64,000 nucleotides of DNA from Planctomycetota bacterium. GTDB lineage: Bacteria > Planctomycetota > UBA8742 > UBA2392. Made by a program: the position numbers and the translations under genes. Numbering within the stretch: position 1 is the first letter of the stretch; each line of letters begins with the position of its first letter. The notes beneath the pieces are model-generated. The model had not been told where the DNA came from. It saw nothing but the letters and a program-made list of their open reading frames with translations, and did not search any database. The stretch lies in NCBI GenBank assembly GCA_020425605.1, contig JAGQRH010000004.1:62001-126000 (forward strand), in the 5' to 3' direction. This document shows positions 36,770-45,205 of this stretch, piece after piece.

Positions 36770-36892
36770 GGCAGTCACCTCATCAAAAGAGCCGCCACAA
36801 GTGTAACGAGGGGCGCGACACATCCTGGACGGTGCGTCAGGACACGCCGGCTTTTCCCCTCCAACGCTGTGGGCCGATGGTACGCTGCGCAG

Positions 36893-37435
36893 ATGAAGTG
36901 GCTCAGCCTCGTGCTTCTCGCTTTTTGTCTGGCTGCTTGCAGCGGCGATCAGATCGCAAGCGGCGGATTCGGCCCAGTGAGTGCTAGTGGTGATTCGGGG
37001 AAGTACGTCTCACTCATTGGGCTCACCAAAGACCAAGACATCGTCGTGATGGCCAGCGTTGACTTTTCAGAAGTCGCCGAAGCTGGGCTTGTCCCTGACA
37101 AGCAAACTACCGTGGAAACGGAGAGTACCGATCATGGCCAGACTACTCGCTGGGTGTTCCCCGACTCCGGCGATGTAGAGGTAGCTGTAACGATTTCGCT
37201 CGAACGAGCGAGGAATGGCGGCATGCGTGTGAGAGTCAACGAGAAAGAATTCGAGACGAGTGGACACCTGCTGGTGCGAATGAAAGTGAGACCGGACGGC
37301 GGTACCGACGTTGTTGGCCACGCCAATCTGGTGGGGAAATGGGATCAAGACGCCGGCTTCGAAGGATACCGCAAGATCTACGGCGACACGGTCGCCTCGT
37401 TGTCAGACTCAGAGAAAGCCGCTTCAGCGGATTAG
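36893..37435 (+). CDS. Small lipoprotein, function unknown
   Basis: 180 residues from the ATG at 36893, chosen because the product then starts with a lipoprotein signal MKWLSLVLLAFCLAAC (lipobox LAAC). The mature part looks like one beta-rich domain (YVSLIGLTKDQDIVVMASVDFSE, GDVEVAVTISLERARNGG, HLLVRMKVRPDGGTDVVGHANL). No good ribosome site precedes the start. The gene ends at the edge of a REP-like repeat region. Confidence 0.65.
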   Translation: MKWLSLVLLAFCLAACSGDQIASGGFGPVSASGDSGKYVSLIGLTKDQDIVVMASVDFSEVAEAGLVPDKQTTVETESTDHGQTTRWVFPDSGDVEVAVTISLERARNGGMRVRVNEKEFETSGHLLVRMKVRPDGGTDVVGHANLVGKWDQDAGFEGYRKIYGDTVASLSDSEKAASAD

Positions 37436-37446
37436 CCAATGTGAAG

Positions 37447-37590
37447 CTCAGATCAGCGCCCGAGAGGGTGTGTCATCACATAACCCGGTGCGCATCGCCG
37501 GGAATACACGCGAAATTTGATCAGAGCCCCGGAGGGGCGGCATAGACCGTATTCGCGACACACGCCCGCCACCCGAACTGCTAATGTAGT
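37447..37590 (+). repeat. REP-like palindromic repeats, left copy
   Basis: The 21-bp word GAGCCCCGGAGGGGCGGCAT+A lies at 37524-37544; a degenerate related unit (GCGCCCGAGAGGGTGTG, then ACCCGGTGCGCATCGCCGGG) lies at 37456-37502. Both units form small GC-rich hairpins. The 21-bp word recurs in inverse orientation at 38513-38533, on the other side of the gene 37594-38505. Confidence 0.8.
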
Positions 37591-37593
37591 TCC

Positions 37594-38505
37594 ATGTCGA
37601 AGCGGAAGCGAACAGCCGGCTCTGCGGTAATTCGCCGCATCCTCGAAAACGACCTGCAACTCTCAGAGGTTGAGGAGAACCTGGCGCTAGCATCCGACGA
37701 CAAGAAGTTGAGACAACAACTCCAAGCGGCGTTTGACGACGTTGCCGAGTATGACACTGCGGCAGAGTGGGAGATTGCAGTCAGAACGTGCGAGGCCCTT
37801 GCCGTACTGGGCTGGGGATCGAGGGAACGCGTCGACGCGGTCACACACTACAATGGCGATTGCTGGGACACCTACTTCGTCAACGCCACCGGGCAGCGGC
37901 GATTCCGAGTTGGGCATTGGCACAAACGGAAAGCCGGCTGGGTTCTGTTCAATCCCGAATATCGACCGAGTCCCGACGGACCGGGTGTGCCCGCCAAGGA
38001 ATGGATGCAGGAGGCGGGAAAGAAATTTCCTATCGTGGACCGGGACCGACTCGCGTCCCAACGAAACTGCCTGAAGCAAATGCCAATCACTATGGGTGTG
38101 TCCGGCGCGGCGAGCCCTGACACCGACGCCGTGAGCGAGTTGCGGCGCGAACTCTCGACAGTTCTTAAAAGACACTTGCGCCCAAATGACTACGGAGACG
38201 CACTCGACCGCCTTTACATGACCCTCCACTGCCCTATTCCTTGGGTCGCAAGTGGAAGCCCCGGTTTGAAAATCGGTGCCTACCGAAGCAAGCAGAAGTC
38301 CTTCTCCTGTGACCTGACGATCGGCGAGGGTTTCGCCAAGAAGAGCGTTGAGCACCAGAAGGCTATTCTCTGTGACGCCCTACTGGAGGCGTTGTCCGCA
38401 CTGAAGGCGAAGCTCGCCAAGCAGAAAGCTACTTATGACATTGAGACGCTGCAGCGTGACACTCAGTCAGCGATTGAGGACTGGTGTAGTTTGACGGGTT
38501 CGTGA
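37594..38505 (+). CDS. Hypothetical protein framed by inverted repeats
   Basis: 303 residues, no signal peptide or membrane segment. It starts MSKRKRTAGSAVIRRILEND. Visible segments are a helical region (residues about 10-60), a Trp-rich part (WGSRERVDAVTHYNGDCWDTYFVN; RVGHWHKRKAGWVLFNP) and a C-terminal helical part (QKAILCDALLEALSALKAKLAKQKATYD). No family recognised. It uses less GC at third positions than most neighbours (for example GAAGTTGAGACAACAACTC). Together with the flanking inverted repeats this hints at acquired DNA. No Shine-Dalgarno is obvious. Confidence 0.65.
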   Translation: MSKRKRTAGSAVIRRILENDLQLSEVEENLALASDDKKLRQQLQAAFDDVAEYDTAAEWEIAVRTCEALAVLGWGSRERVDAVTHYNGDCWDTYFVNATGQRRFRVGHWHKRKAGWVLFNPEYRPSPDGPGVPAKEWMQEAGKKFPIVDRDRLASQRNCLKQMPITMGVSGAASPDTDAVSELRRELSTVLKRHLRPNDYGDALDRLYMTLHCPIPWVASGSPGLKIGAYRSKQKSFSCDLTIGEGFAKKSVEHQKAILCDALLEALSALKAKLAKQKATYDIETLQRDTQSAIEDWCSLTGS

Positions 38506-38506
38506 A

Positions 38507-38660
38507 TCCAGCTATGCCGCCCCTCCGGGGCTCACATTCTTCTGCAACGCGAACCCGGGGGGCCATCGGCAACGGCACGCGTTGCCTCAGGTACGTTCGC
38601 TTCGCGAACTGCCCCGGGCTAATCTATTACGCCGCCTCCGGCGGCTGGTTGCGCTGCTAC
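38507..38660 (-). repeat. REP-like palindromic repeats, right copy
   Basis: 38513-38533 is the exact reverse complement of 37524-37544. Further hairpins follow: ACCCGGGGGG...CCCCGGGCT (38564-38624), GTTCGCTTCGCGAAC (38597-38611) and CCGCCTCCGGCGG (38632-38644). The region has at least two diverged tandem units of the same repeat type and no credible gene. Confidence 0.8.
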
Positions 38661-38725
38661 AGGCGAGCAGGTGCTTTTGGAATGCACCGGCCCTTTGCCC
38701 TGAGCAGACTGGGGCTGGAGGGAAC

Positions 38726-38941
38726 ATGCGCTACCAGGTCTTCAAAAGTGAAGAGTTCAGGTTCGGTTTCGGGGCGGGCGTTATCACGGCCGCGCTGGAG
38801 AAGGCCAACAGCGACGCCGCAAACTGGATGGACCAGTACGCCCACCAGATCGTGGTCAAGCACATCTCGACGGGCATGTCGCAGGTGTTCGCCTACGTTA
38901 CCGTGTGGTACGAGATGATCGAGGGCGGCTCAGCGCTCTGA
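38726..38941 (+). CDS. Small protein, function unknown
   Basis: 71 residues from the ATG at 38726, with GGAGGG three bases upstream; a longer frame starts inside the REP-like repeats and is rejected. Sequence begins MRYQVFKSEEFRFGFGAGVI, with a helical middle (TAALEKANSDAANWMDQYA) and a beta end (FAYVTVWYEM). Soluble; no family recognised. Confidence 0.6.
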   Translation: MRYQVFKSEEFRFGFGAGVITAALEKANSDAANWMDQYAHQIVVKHISTGMSQVFAYVTVWYEMIEGGSAL

Positions 38942-38988
38942 GCGGCAATTCTGTTCGAGCGAGATGGGTGGTGTGATAGCCTGAACTG

Positions 38989-39159
38989 ATGCCCAGCACG
39001 AGCGAATCTCCACACTCAACAACTTCCGGCATCGTGCCGGTTGTCGGCTTCTATTATTGGTCCGTTGATGCTCCCTGGCTCGGCGTTGTCGTAGCATCAC
39101 TGGTGACGCTGCTACTGGCGTATATTGGATGGAGGCTCATGAAGAAGATCGACGACTAG
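38989..39159 (+). CDS. Small single-pass membrane protein
   Basis: 56 residues, ATG at 38989 to TAG at 39157-39159. Polar N-terminus MPSTSESPHSTTSG, then a hydrophobic stretch WLGVVVASLVTLLLAYIGW flanked by RLMKKIDD, so the C-terminus is probably cytoplasmic. It lies 47 bp after the previous gene and before a terminator. The composition supports a real gene, but no homologue is known to me and no ribosome site is strong. Confidence 0.5.
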   Translation: MPSTSESPHSTTSGIVPVVGFYYWSVDAPWLGVVVASLVTLLLAYIGWRLMKKIDD

Positions 39160-39224
39160 CCGCTGCCATCCCGCCATCCTTCCTGCCACACATGTGCGCA
39201 ACATTGCGCCTCTTCCAACCACGA

Positions 39225-39251
39225 CAGAAGCCCCCTTTTCGGGGGCTTCTG
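39225..39251. terminator. Terminator between convergent genes
   Basis: 11-bp stem CAGAAGCCCCC/GGGGGCTTCTG with loop TTTTC, between the plus-strand small gene (ends 39159) and the minus-strand peptidase gene (ends 39283). Confidence 0.75.
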
Positions 39252-39282
39252 CGATTTGGTGGGGCGGGGACGCGCCCTGCAG

Positions 39283-41037
39283 TTAGGGCATCGTTACGGC
39301 CGTGTCGGCGTCCACGGCGCGGATGTGGTGGGCATGGAGCTTTAACTGTGTACCGGCCTTGGCTTTCACGATCAGCTCGGCGTATTGGATGTCGTCGGGC
39401 CTGATCCGCTGGATCTTGAGTTTGTCGGTCTTTCCATCCTGCAAGTCGATGCGCGTGTAAGTCTCGTCGGCGAGCGCGGCCATGGCGATGGTTCCGCCTT
39501 CCATCGTGATCTCGACCGGGTTGTCCTCGTGGCGCTGGATGGCCATCGAGCTGTCCGTGGGCATCACGCCCTTGTTCTTGATTGCGATGCGCACGCGGCA
39601 CAGGCCGTTGCCCGCGGGCGTAGCCTCGGCACTGACGAACTCCAACTCGGCGAAGCTCTCCGCGTGCCTTAGCGAGAACAGGGCGTTGCGGAAACCCTCC
39701 TCTATGAACAGCTCGGCGGGCGGCATGCGTGTGGCGAACTGATCCCAGCCGCCGATCTCGATATCGCCCAGCGCCGGGTGCTTGAACGGTTTCCAGTCGT
39801 GGTACGCACGGCCGGAGCCGAACTCGTCCGCCCAGTCGCGCGTGTCCTCCGGGCCGATGCCGGGCTGGCCGTCAACTTCGTGGCCGGTCCCGCCCCACAG
39901 CTCGTTCGTGAAGACAAACCGACCAAGACCTAGATAGCCGAAATCAATCTGCGTGCCGAACGCCTCGTACAGGTCGTCGTGGGTCTGCGCGTACTTGTAT
40001 CCGGGGATAATGCGCTCACCGCGCCGGCCGATGAGGTCGTAGACGCGTACGTCGTCGCGGGGCGTGACACCGGCGTCGGGGCTGCTTCCGGGCGGGCGCA
40101 GAATCATGCGCGCTGCGTTGTGATAGAACTGCATGCCGGCGATGTTGTTGTGGGAAGAGATGAAGTCCACACACGCGCGCACTTCGGGCTCGCTGCACGG
40201 GTAGTCGCCGGCGCCGTACTGGCGATAGCGCGGCTGCCAGCCGACCGGAAAGTTTCGGTTCAGGTCGACGCCGCCGAGGTCGTCCTCGTTGATTCGCCCG
40301 TCGCCGTCGTCGTCGATGCCTTCGCTCCAGTACAGACGGTACTCGCCCTGCTGGCCGGGCTTCTTGCGGACCATGATCCGCTTGTCCTCAGACAGCACCC
40401 AGTCGCCGTTGGGGTCCTTCTTGCGCATGCTGGTAATGACGCCGTCGCCGTTGAGGTCGTTGGGCGGGTCTTCGTCGAACTTGCCGTCGCGGTCGTCATC
40501 GTACGGCCGGTGGTTTTCGCGAAGGCTATGCGGATTGTTGGGCTCAGCAAACCAGTGATAACGCGAGTCCACATTGACGACCGGCACGAAGTAGAACGTG
40601 CGCGTGTCCACCAGCCTAGTCACCCAGTCTTCAGAACCGTAGTTCCGCAGCAGGTACCAGATGGTCACGAGAATGATTTCCGTGCCCTGGGTTTCGTTGC
40701 CGTGGATGTTGGCGTCGATGTACATGGCAGGCTTGCTGTCGGCCGTGCCGGTTTTCTGGGCGCACATGGTGAGGCAGTAAATCGGCCTGTCCTGGTAGCT
40801 GCGCCCGATCTCTTTCATAGTGAGCAGCTCTGGGAAGCGATTGACCAGCATCTCGCAGGTCGAGTTGACCTCGTCGAGCGGGTAGTAGTGGCGGAAGTCG
40901 AGGTGCGTGTCGGCCACGCGCTGGTTCCAACCCGGGAACGGGTCAGGCCCGCGCGGCGGCGCGTTCTGCGCATCGGGCACGAGCGAGCCAAACGCCATGA
41001 CACAGGCGAGCGCGATGATGACTTTGAGTGCGCGCAT
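39283..41037 (-). CDS. Secreted M14 zinc carboxypeptidase with calcium-motif insertion
   Basis: 584 residues from the ATG at 41037, which overlaps the upstream stop by one base (TAATG). Signal peptide MRALKVIIALACVMAFGSL. Peptidase M14 motifs are complete: H112 and E115 in NIHGNETQG, third zinc His in MQFYHNAARM (about residue 305), and catalytic Glu in VFTNELWGG (about 385). Between them is an insertion with EF-hand or thrombospondin-3-like Asp loops (DDDRDGKFDED, DLNGDGVIT, DDDGDGRINED). A C-terminal beta domain (about 470-584) follows. Likely a periplasmic or secreted carboxypeptidase, co-translated with its paralogue upstream. Confidence 0.92.
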   Translation of the reverse strand: MRALKVIIALACVMAFGSLVPDAQNAPPRGPDPFPGWNQRVADTHLDFRHYYPLDEVNSTCEMLVNRFPELLTMKEIGRSYQDRPIYCLTMCAQKTGTADSKPAMYIDANIHGNETQGTEIILVTIWYLLRNYGSEDWVTRLVDTRTFYFVPVVNVDSRYHWFAEPNNPHSLRENHRPYDDDRDGKFDEDPPNDLNGDGVITSMRKKDPNGDWVLSEDKRIMVRKKPGQQGEYRLYWSEGIDDDGDGRINEDDLGGVDLNRNFPVGWQPRYRQYGAGDYPCSEPEVRACVDFISSHNNIAGMQFYHNAARMILRPPGSSPDAGVTPRDDVRVYDLIGRRGERIIPGYKYAQTHDDLYEAFGTQIDFGYLGLGRFVFTNELWGGTGHEVDGQPGIGPEDTRDWADEFGSGRAYHDWKPFKHPALGDIEIGGWDQFATRMPPAELFIEEGFRNALFSLRHAESFAELEFVSAEATPAGNGLCRVRIAIKNKGVMPTDSSMAIQRHEDNPVEITMEGGTIAMAALADETYTRIDLQDGKTDKLKIQRIRPDDIQYAELIVKAKAGTQLKLHAHHIRAVDADTAVTMP

Positions 41038-42686
41038 TATTCGTCCTCCGTCTTGATGGCGGGGCAGTCCTTGATGACGGCCGTGTGGTCGAAGTTGCCG
41101 GTGATGTCGCTCTCGAGCGCGAACTTGATTTCGGTGTCTTTGCCCTTCACGCGTACGAACCATTCGAAGGTCGCCGTTTCGTCGGCGCGGATATTCTCAC
41201 AATCCTGGCGGCGGGTGCCGCTGATCAGCTCGACGTCCTTGGTGTCCGCCAGTGAAACAAACAGCGGCATGCGGATGCGTTTGTCTTCGCTGAACTTGCA
41301 TTTGTAGTCGAGCTTGCCCGCGTTGTGCAGCGTCACGCGCACGCGGTAGAGGTTGTCGCCCTTGTCTTCGACCTCGACTTTCGGGACCTCAAGTCTCGGC
41401 ATCGCCAGCAGAACGGCCTTTACGTATTCAGCAGTGCGCGCGGCACCGGCCTCGGCGTCGGGCTCGATGGGATCGCAGCGGCGGTCGATGCGCCAGCCGC
41501 CGATCTCAACTTCCCCGAGCTGCGGGTGCGTGAACGTCTTCCACTCGACGTAATCGCGCGGCGCGTAGCTGAGCCATGCCAGTTGCGTCGATTCCTCTAC
41601 AGAGGGCAACTCACGTTTCAGCTTCGGCTTCTGTTCCTCCTTCTTCTCTTCTTCCTTCTCTTCGTCGTCGTCCTTCTTTTCTTCCTCGCTCTTGGGCTCG
41701 GGCACGGGTGCGAGGAAAAGGTTTGCCGCCAGCATCCCTCGGGACTCGTACAGCCAATCCAGCAGGTTCCCGGCGCCTTCGCTGTCACCCTTCACGGCTG
41801 ATTTCTCAGTCTCGGGCCAGAGCCTGGCGAGCATCGCCGTCATATCCTTGTCGCGGTTTGCTTCGGCCGCCCCGGGGGCTCGCTGATCCTTGCGTGGGCC
41901 CTGTGCGAACTGGGGCTCGCCGCCAATGGAGCGCAACTGGAAGCCCGCAACCAGGCTGGGGTGCGCGATGATGAAGTCCGCCAGCGCGCGCGTCTCGGCA
42001 AGCTGCATCATGAAACGGTTCGCGCCGGGTTGGCCGTCGCTCCAGCGAATCGACCAGTCGTTAGCGAGCGTGACCGTGCCGCGGGCGTCTTCGTTGATTC
42101 GGCCGTCGCCGTCGTCGTCCTTGCCTTCCCAGTAGACGTCCCACTCGCCGGGCTGGCCGGGCTCAGCTTCAATCAGCACGCGCGGGTCGAGCTTGCTCGC
42201 GACGTACCTGCCGCCCTTGCGCTTCACGCGCATCTGGGTGATCAGGCCGTCTCCGTTGACGTCACTCGGGCCGTCTTCATCGGACTTTCCGTCGCGGTCG
42301 TCGTCGAAAGCGAGCGGCACACCGTCGAGATGCGCCAGCCGCCCGGCCGGATTCGCTGATGGAATAATGATCAGCTCCCGGCCCTTCAACTGGTCCACGA
42401 ATGCCTTGTCTTCAAGGATCGCCCGGGCAACGCGCAGGCAGGCCACTCCAGGCTCCTGCTCGCGCCCGTGGACGCTGCCCAGCAGCAGCACGCCCGGCAG
42501 GTCACCCTTGACCGAGAAGTCGCGGATCGTGGCGACGAATGAAAGGTTGTCGATACCGGGCAGCTTCTGGACTTTGAGAAACCCCGGGTGCGCCTGCGCA
42601 AGCTGATCAAAGCCGCGCCGCACGTCGTCCTGCGCCCACAGAAGCGGCGCCAGCAGCAAGGCTGCCGATACTAGCATCAGTCTCAT
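41037..42686 (-). CDS. M14-like protein, probably inactive paralogue
   Basis: 549 residues from the ATG at 42686 (GGGGGG upstream). Signal peptide MRLMLVSAALLLAPLLWAQ. It keeps H73 and E76 (SVHGREQEP) and the same Asp loops (DDDRDGKSDED, DVNGDGLIT, DDDGDGRINED) as the next gene, but where that has FYHNA this one has FQLRS, so the third zinc His is missing. The catalytic Glu segment reads MLAANLFLAP instead of FTNELWGG. A highly charged Glu/Lys run (EEEKKDDDEEKEEEKKEE) follows. It may bind substrate or regulate the active enzyme made from the same mRNA. Confidence 0.88.
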   Translation of the reverse strand: MRLMLVSAALLLAPLLWAQDDVRRGFDQLAQAHPGFLKVQKLPGIDNLSFVATIRDFSVKGDLPGVLLLGSVHGREQEPGVACLRVARAILEDKAFVDQLKGRELIIIPSANPAGRLAHLDGVPLAFDDDRDGKSDEDGPSDVNGDGLITQMRVKRKGGRYVASKLDPRVLIEAEPGQPGEWDVYWEGKDDDGDGRINEDARGTVTLANDWSIRWSDGQPGANRFMMQLAETRALADFIIAHPSLVAGFQLRSIGGEPQFAQGPRKDQRAPGAAEANRDKDMTAMLARLWPETEKSAVKGDSEGAGNLLDWLYESRGMLAANLFLAPVPEPKSEEEKKDDDEEKEEEKKEEQKPKLKRELPSVEESTQLAWLSYAPRDYVEWKTFTHPQLGEVEIGGWRIDRRCDPIEPDAEAGAARTAEYVKAVLLAMPRLEVPKVEVEDKGDNLYRVRVTLHNAGKLDYKCKFSEDKRIRMPLFVSLADTKDVELISGTRRQDCENIRADETATFEWFVRVKGKDTEIKFALESDITGNFDHTAVIKDCPAIKTEDE

Positions 42687-42737
42687 GAGTCCCCCCGGCA
42701 CCCTTGTACGTTCAGGGCACGCGGGCGGGGAGAGTTT

Positions 42738-43496
42738 TCAGCGTTCCCACGGGGCCTTCTCGGCGCTGTTCATGCCACCGGGTTGGGGCCCGCGAGTCTG
42801 GTTGTGCGGCGGCGCAGGCGCGTGATAGGGCTGCGGATGTGCAGGGCCCTGCTGCGAAGGCATCGGCGGAGGCGAGCCGTAGGCCTGAGGCGGGTACGCA
42901 TTCGGCGGCGGCAACGGTTGAGCCGTCCGTCGAGCTTCTTCGGCCTGCCGTTCTTCTTCAAGGATTGCCTGGTAGGCCTCTATAGTAATCGCGCCCTCCA
43001 ACACCTCTGGCTTCACGGCCCAGATCGGCATGCGCCCGGCGGCGGGATCCCAGGCGACCCACCAGAGCGCGGACGCGCCGACACTGATGAGCGTCCCGAC
43101 AACAAACGCCACGGTCATGAGCATCGGGCCGGACTCGTCCAGGTTCGTGACCCGGACGAACAGGCACAGCGGCAGGGTTAGCAGCATCCCCACTGCAAAT
43201 GTACGGGCGGCGCGGTGGATACGTTCCTTACGCACGGCCACAGATCGAACGTGGCGACAACCGGGGCAGTGCACGGGGTCAATCGCCTTTTCCAGCGCGT
43301 TGTTGAGGGACTTTTCCGCACCCGCCTGGGCGCGCGCCTCGGCGCTGGCGGTGCCGATGTAGTAGGGAGCGTGGCCGGAGCCCTTGGCGCGACGATAGGC
43401 GCGATACACGTACTGTGTGTGGCACTTCTCGCACGTCTCGAACTTGAGGACAGAGCCGTCCATCGTCGCGGTATATGTGCGGCCGACATAAAACAT
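42738..43496 (-). CDS. Zinc-ribbon membrane protein with proline-rich tail
   Basis: 252 residues, ATG at 43496 with GGGGGGAG upstream. Two Cys pairs, CEKC (residue about 22) and CPGC (about 77), form a likely zinc ribbon. Two transmembrane helices follow (about 98-115, VGMLLTLPLCLFVRV; about 125-150, MLMTVAFVVGTLISVGASALWWV). The C-terminal 80 residues are Pro/Gln/Ala-rich. No function recognised. Confidence 0.72.
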   Translation of the reverse strand: MFYVGRTYTATMDGSVLKFETCEKCHTQYVYRAYRRAKGSGHAPYYIGTASAEARAQAGAEKSLNNALEKAIDPVHCPGCRHVRSVAVRKERIHRAARTFAVGMLLTLPLCLFVRVTNLDESGPMLMTVAFVVGTLISVGASALWWVAWDPAAGRMPIWAVKPEVLEGAITIEAYQAILEEERQAEEARRTAQPLPPPNAYPPQAYGSPPPMPSQQGPAHPQPYHAPAPPHNQTRGPQPGGMNSAEKAPWER

Positions 43497-43564
43497 CGCT
43501 CCCCCCGTCTGAACGCGCCCGCGGCCATATTAGCGCAGTGGCGAGACGGACGATTGAGAATTTC

Positions 43565-44068
43565 CTAATCCTCGGGCCAGAATTGCATGCCCCGGTCGGC
43601 GGGCGGCGGGAACTCCCCCATCAGCGCGTCTTTGACGTGCGGCGGCATGATCTCGATCTCGGGCACACGCGGCATGGGAATCCACTCGAGACCCTTTACA
43701 CCCCTGGCGCCTTCGTCGGGCTGGAACGTTCCCAGCTGGTCGATTGGCGTGGCCGCGTGCTCTTCGGCCAGCTCACACAGAAACAGGACGCCCATTACGT
43801 GATGCTTGCCCGGCATGTGGACGCTGCGGCGCTGGTGGCGCTCGGCGATGAACTCGCGAAGGTACAACGGGCGGCGCACGTGAACCTTCAGCGCAGTTTC
43901 TTCCAGAACTTCGCGCGCGCAGGCCTGTTCGAGGGTTTCGCCATGCTCGACCAGGCCGCCGGGAAGGAAGAACCACTCGCGCCCGGGATCTTCCGCGCGG
44001 ATGAACAGCACGTGCCCGCGATGCAGGATGATCGCGCGGGTGGTGATCAACGGACGTCGGTCGGCCAT
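43565..44068 (-). CDS. Nudix hydrolase
   Basis: 167 residues from the ATG at 44068; a longer frame would run into the REP-like repeat upstream and is rejected. Nudix box: GLVEHGETLEQACAREVLEETA (given in full only as the 22-residue core at about residues 39-60; key residues G, E, R-E-x2-E-E). It hydrolyses a nucleoside diphosphate linked to some other moiety; the substrate is not predictable. The position of the box and the total length fit the family. No ribosome site is clear. Confidence 0.85.
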   Translation of the reverse strand: MADRRPLITTRAIILHRGHVLFIRAEDPGREWFFLPGGLVEHGETLEQACAREVLEETALKVHVRRPLYLREFIAERHQRRSVHMPGKHHVMGVLFLCELAEEHAATPIDQLGTFQPDEGARGVKGLEWIPMPRVPEIEIMPPHVKDALMGEFPPPADRGMQFWPED

Positions 44069-44119
44069 GAATGCGAAGATCGCGCGGGGCAGCGGCAACT
44101 TCAACTGCAAAAGCAATTC

Positions 44120-44211
44120 AACCGCGAAGCACCGCAAAGGTCCGCGAAGACTGCCACTGCGTGGCCTGAACCTTTGCAGTTCTTCGCGACCCTTAGCGGT
44201 GCTTCGCGGTT
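44120..44211. repeat. REP-like long inverted repeat
   Basis: Outer arms AACCGCGAAGCACCGC (44120-44135) and GCGGTGCTTCGCGGTT (44196-44211) are perfect reverse complements; inner sequence continues as an imperfect palindrome (AAAGGTCCGCGAAGA/TCTTCGCGACCCTT). The whole 92 bp can fold into one hairpin between the Nudix start and the esterase stop. Confidence 0.82.
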
Positions 44212-44227
44212 TCCGGCAGTTGCAGCG

Positions 44228-45145
44228 CTAGTCCCCTGCCTGCTCGTTGAGCCAGTCCATCAGGTAGGGATCTTCCACCGTGCCGTGGCCCACGCCCTTC
44301 TGGACGTACCATTCGTGTACGATGCCGTGCTCGGCCATCAACTCGTGAAGGTGTGTATTGTGCGGCAGCAGCCCGAGCTGGTCCTTGTCGCCGACCGTTA
44401 GCAGCAGCTTGCCGAACTGTGGCCTCTGCACAGGCTTCAACTTGGGAGCGCCATCGCTGAGCAGCTCGATTTCAATCGTCCCCCATCTTCGTACCAGGCT
44501 GTAGGGCGACCATTGGTCGTACTTCTCACGCGAGCTGAAGTTCATGCCTACCTGGTAGCGCCAGTTCCTGTTGAAGCGCCCGCCCAGCGTTTCGTCGAAC
44601 TCACGCTTCTCTTCGGGCGTGTCCCACGGAGTCGTGTCGAATACAAACGGGCTGGCAATCACGGCCGCCTTGAACAGGTCCGGGTGTTTGAGCGCCACGA
44701 TTAAAGCACTCAGCCCGCCCATCGAATGGCCAAACGCCACGACCGTGCCATTCGTGCGGTACTTCTTCTCGACCTGCGGCAGCATGTAGTCGACGACCAG
44801 CTTGTCGTAGGTTCGGAAGATCGGCTGGAAGGTGCCGGCGCTCGGGCTCACCACGATGAATGGCTGCAACTCGCCCTTCTTCACGCGCTCCTGCACGATC
44901 GTGCCGATCCTGCCTTCGCGGCCCCAACCGAGCTCGTTCTCGCCGCCACCGTGGAACCACACGAGCACCGGATAGCTGCGCGTCGGCTCTTTGTCGTAGC
45001 CGTCCGGCAGCCAGACTTCGTAGTCCAGGTCCATGTTGAAGTCACTGACACTGTTACCTTCATGGACCAGCGACTCGCTGACAGGCAACCGACATCCGGC
45101 CACGCCCAGCACCAGCAACAGCACGATCAAAAGATGTGGCTTCAC
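44228..45145 (-). CDS. Alpha/beta-hydrolase esterase (lipoprotein)
   Basis: 305 residues from the GTG at 45145, chosen because TAGGAG sits six bases upstream; an ATG at 45163 lies upstream of that ribosome site. The signal peptide VKPHLLIVLLLVLGVAGC ends in a lipobox. The esterase-D type fold has VWFHGGGEN as oxyanion loop and nucleophile Ser in AFGHSMGGLSA; a C-terminal His lies in KGVGHGTVED. It is likely anchored in the envelope and hydrolyses an ester; the substrate is unknown. Divergent from the epimerase gene with 60 bp between starts. Confidence 0.87.
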   Translation of the reverse strand: MKPHLLIVLLLVLGVAGCRLPVSESLVHEGNSVSDFNMDLDYEVWLPDGYDKEPTRSYPVLVWFHGGGENELGWGREGRIGTIVQERVKKGELQPFIVVSPSAGTFQPIFRTYDKLVVDYMLPQVEKKYRTNGTVVAFGHSMGGLSALIVALKHPDLFKAAVIASPFVFDTTPWDTPEEKREFDETLGGRFNRNWRYQVGMNFSSREKYDQWSPYSLVRRWGTIEIELLSDGAPKLKPVQRPQFGKLLLTVGDKDQLGLLPHNTHLHELMAEHGIVHEWYVQKGVGHGTVEDPYLMDWLNEQAGD

Positions 45146-45205
45146 GTTCACTCCTACCGACATGGGCCGTGCATGATAAACAACGCATGGATAACGGGGT
45201 AATCC

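Noticed and set aside
38582..38725. N-terminal extension of the 71-residue protein
   Set aside because: It would translate REP-like hairpins; the ribosome site fits the ATG at 38726.
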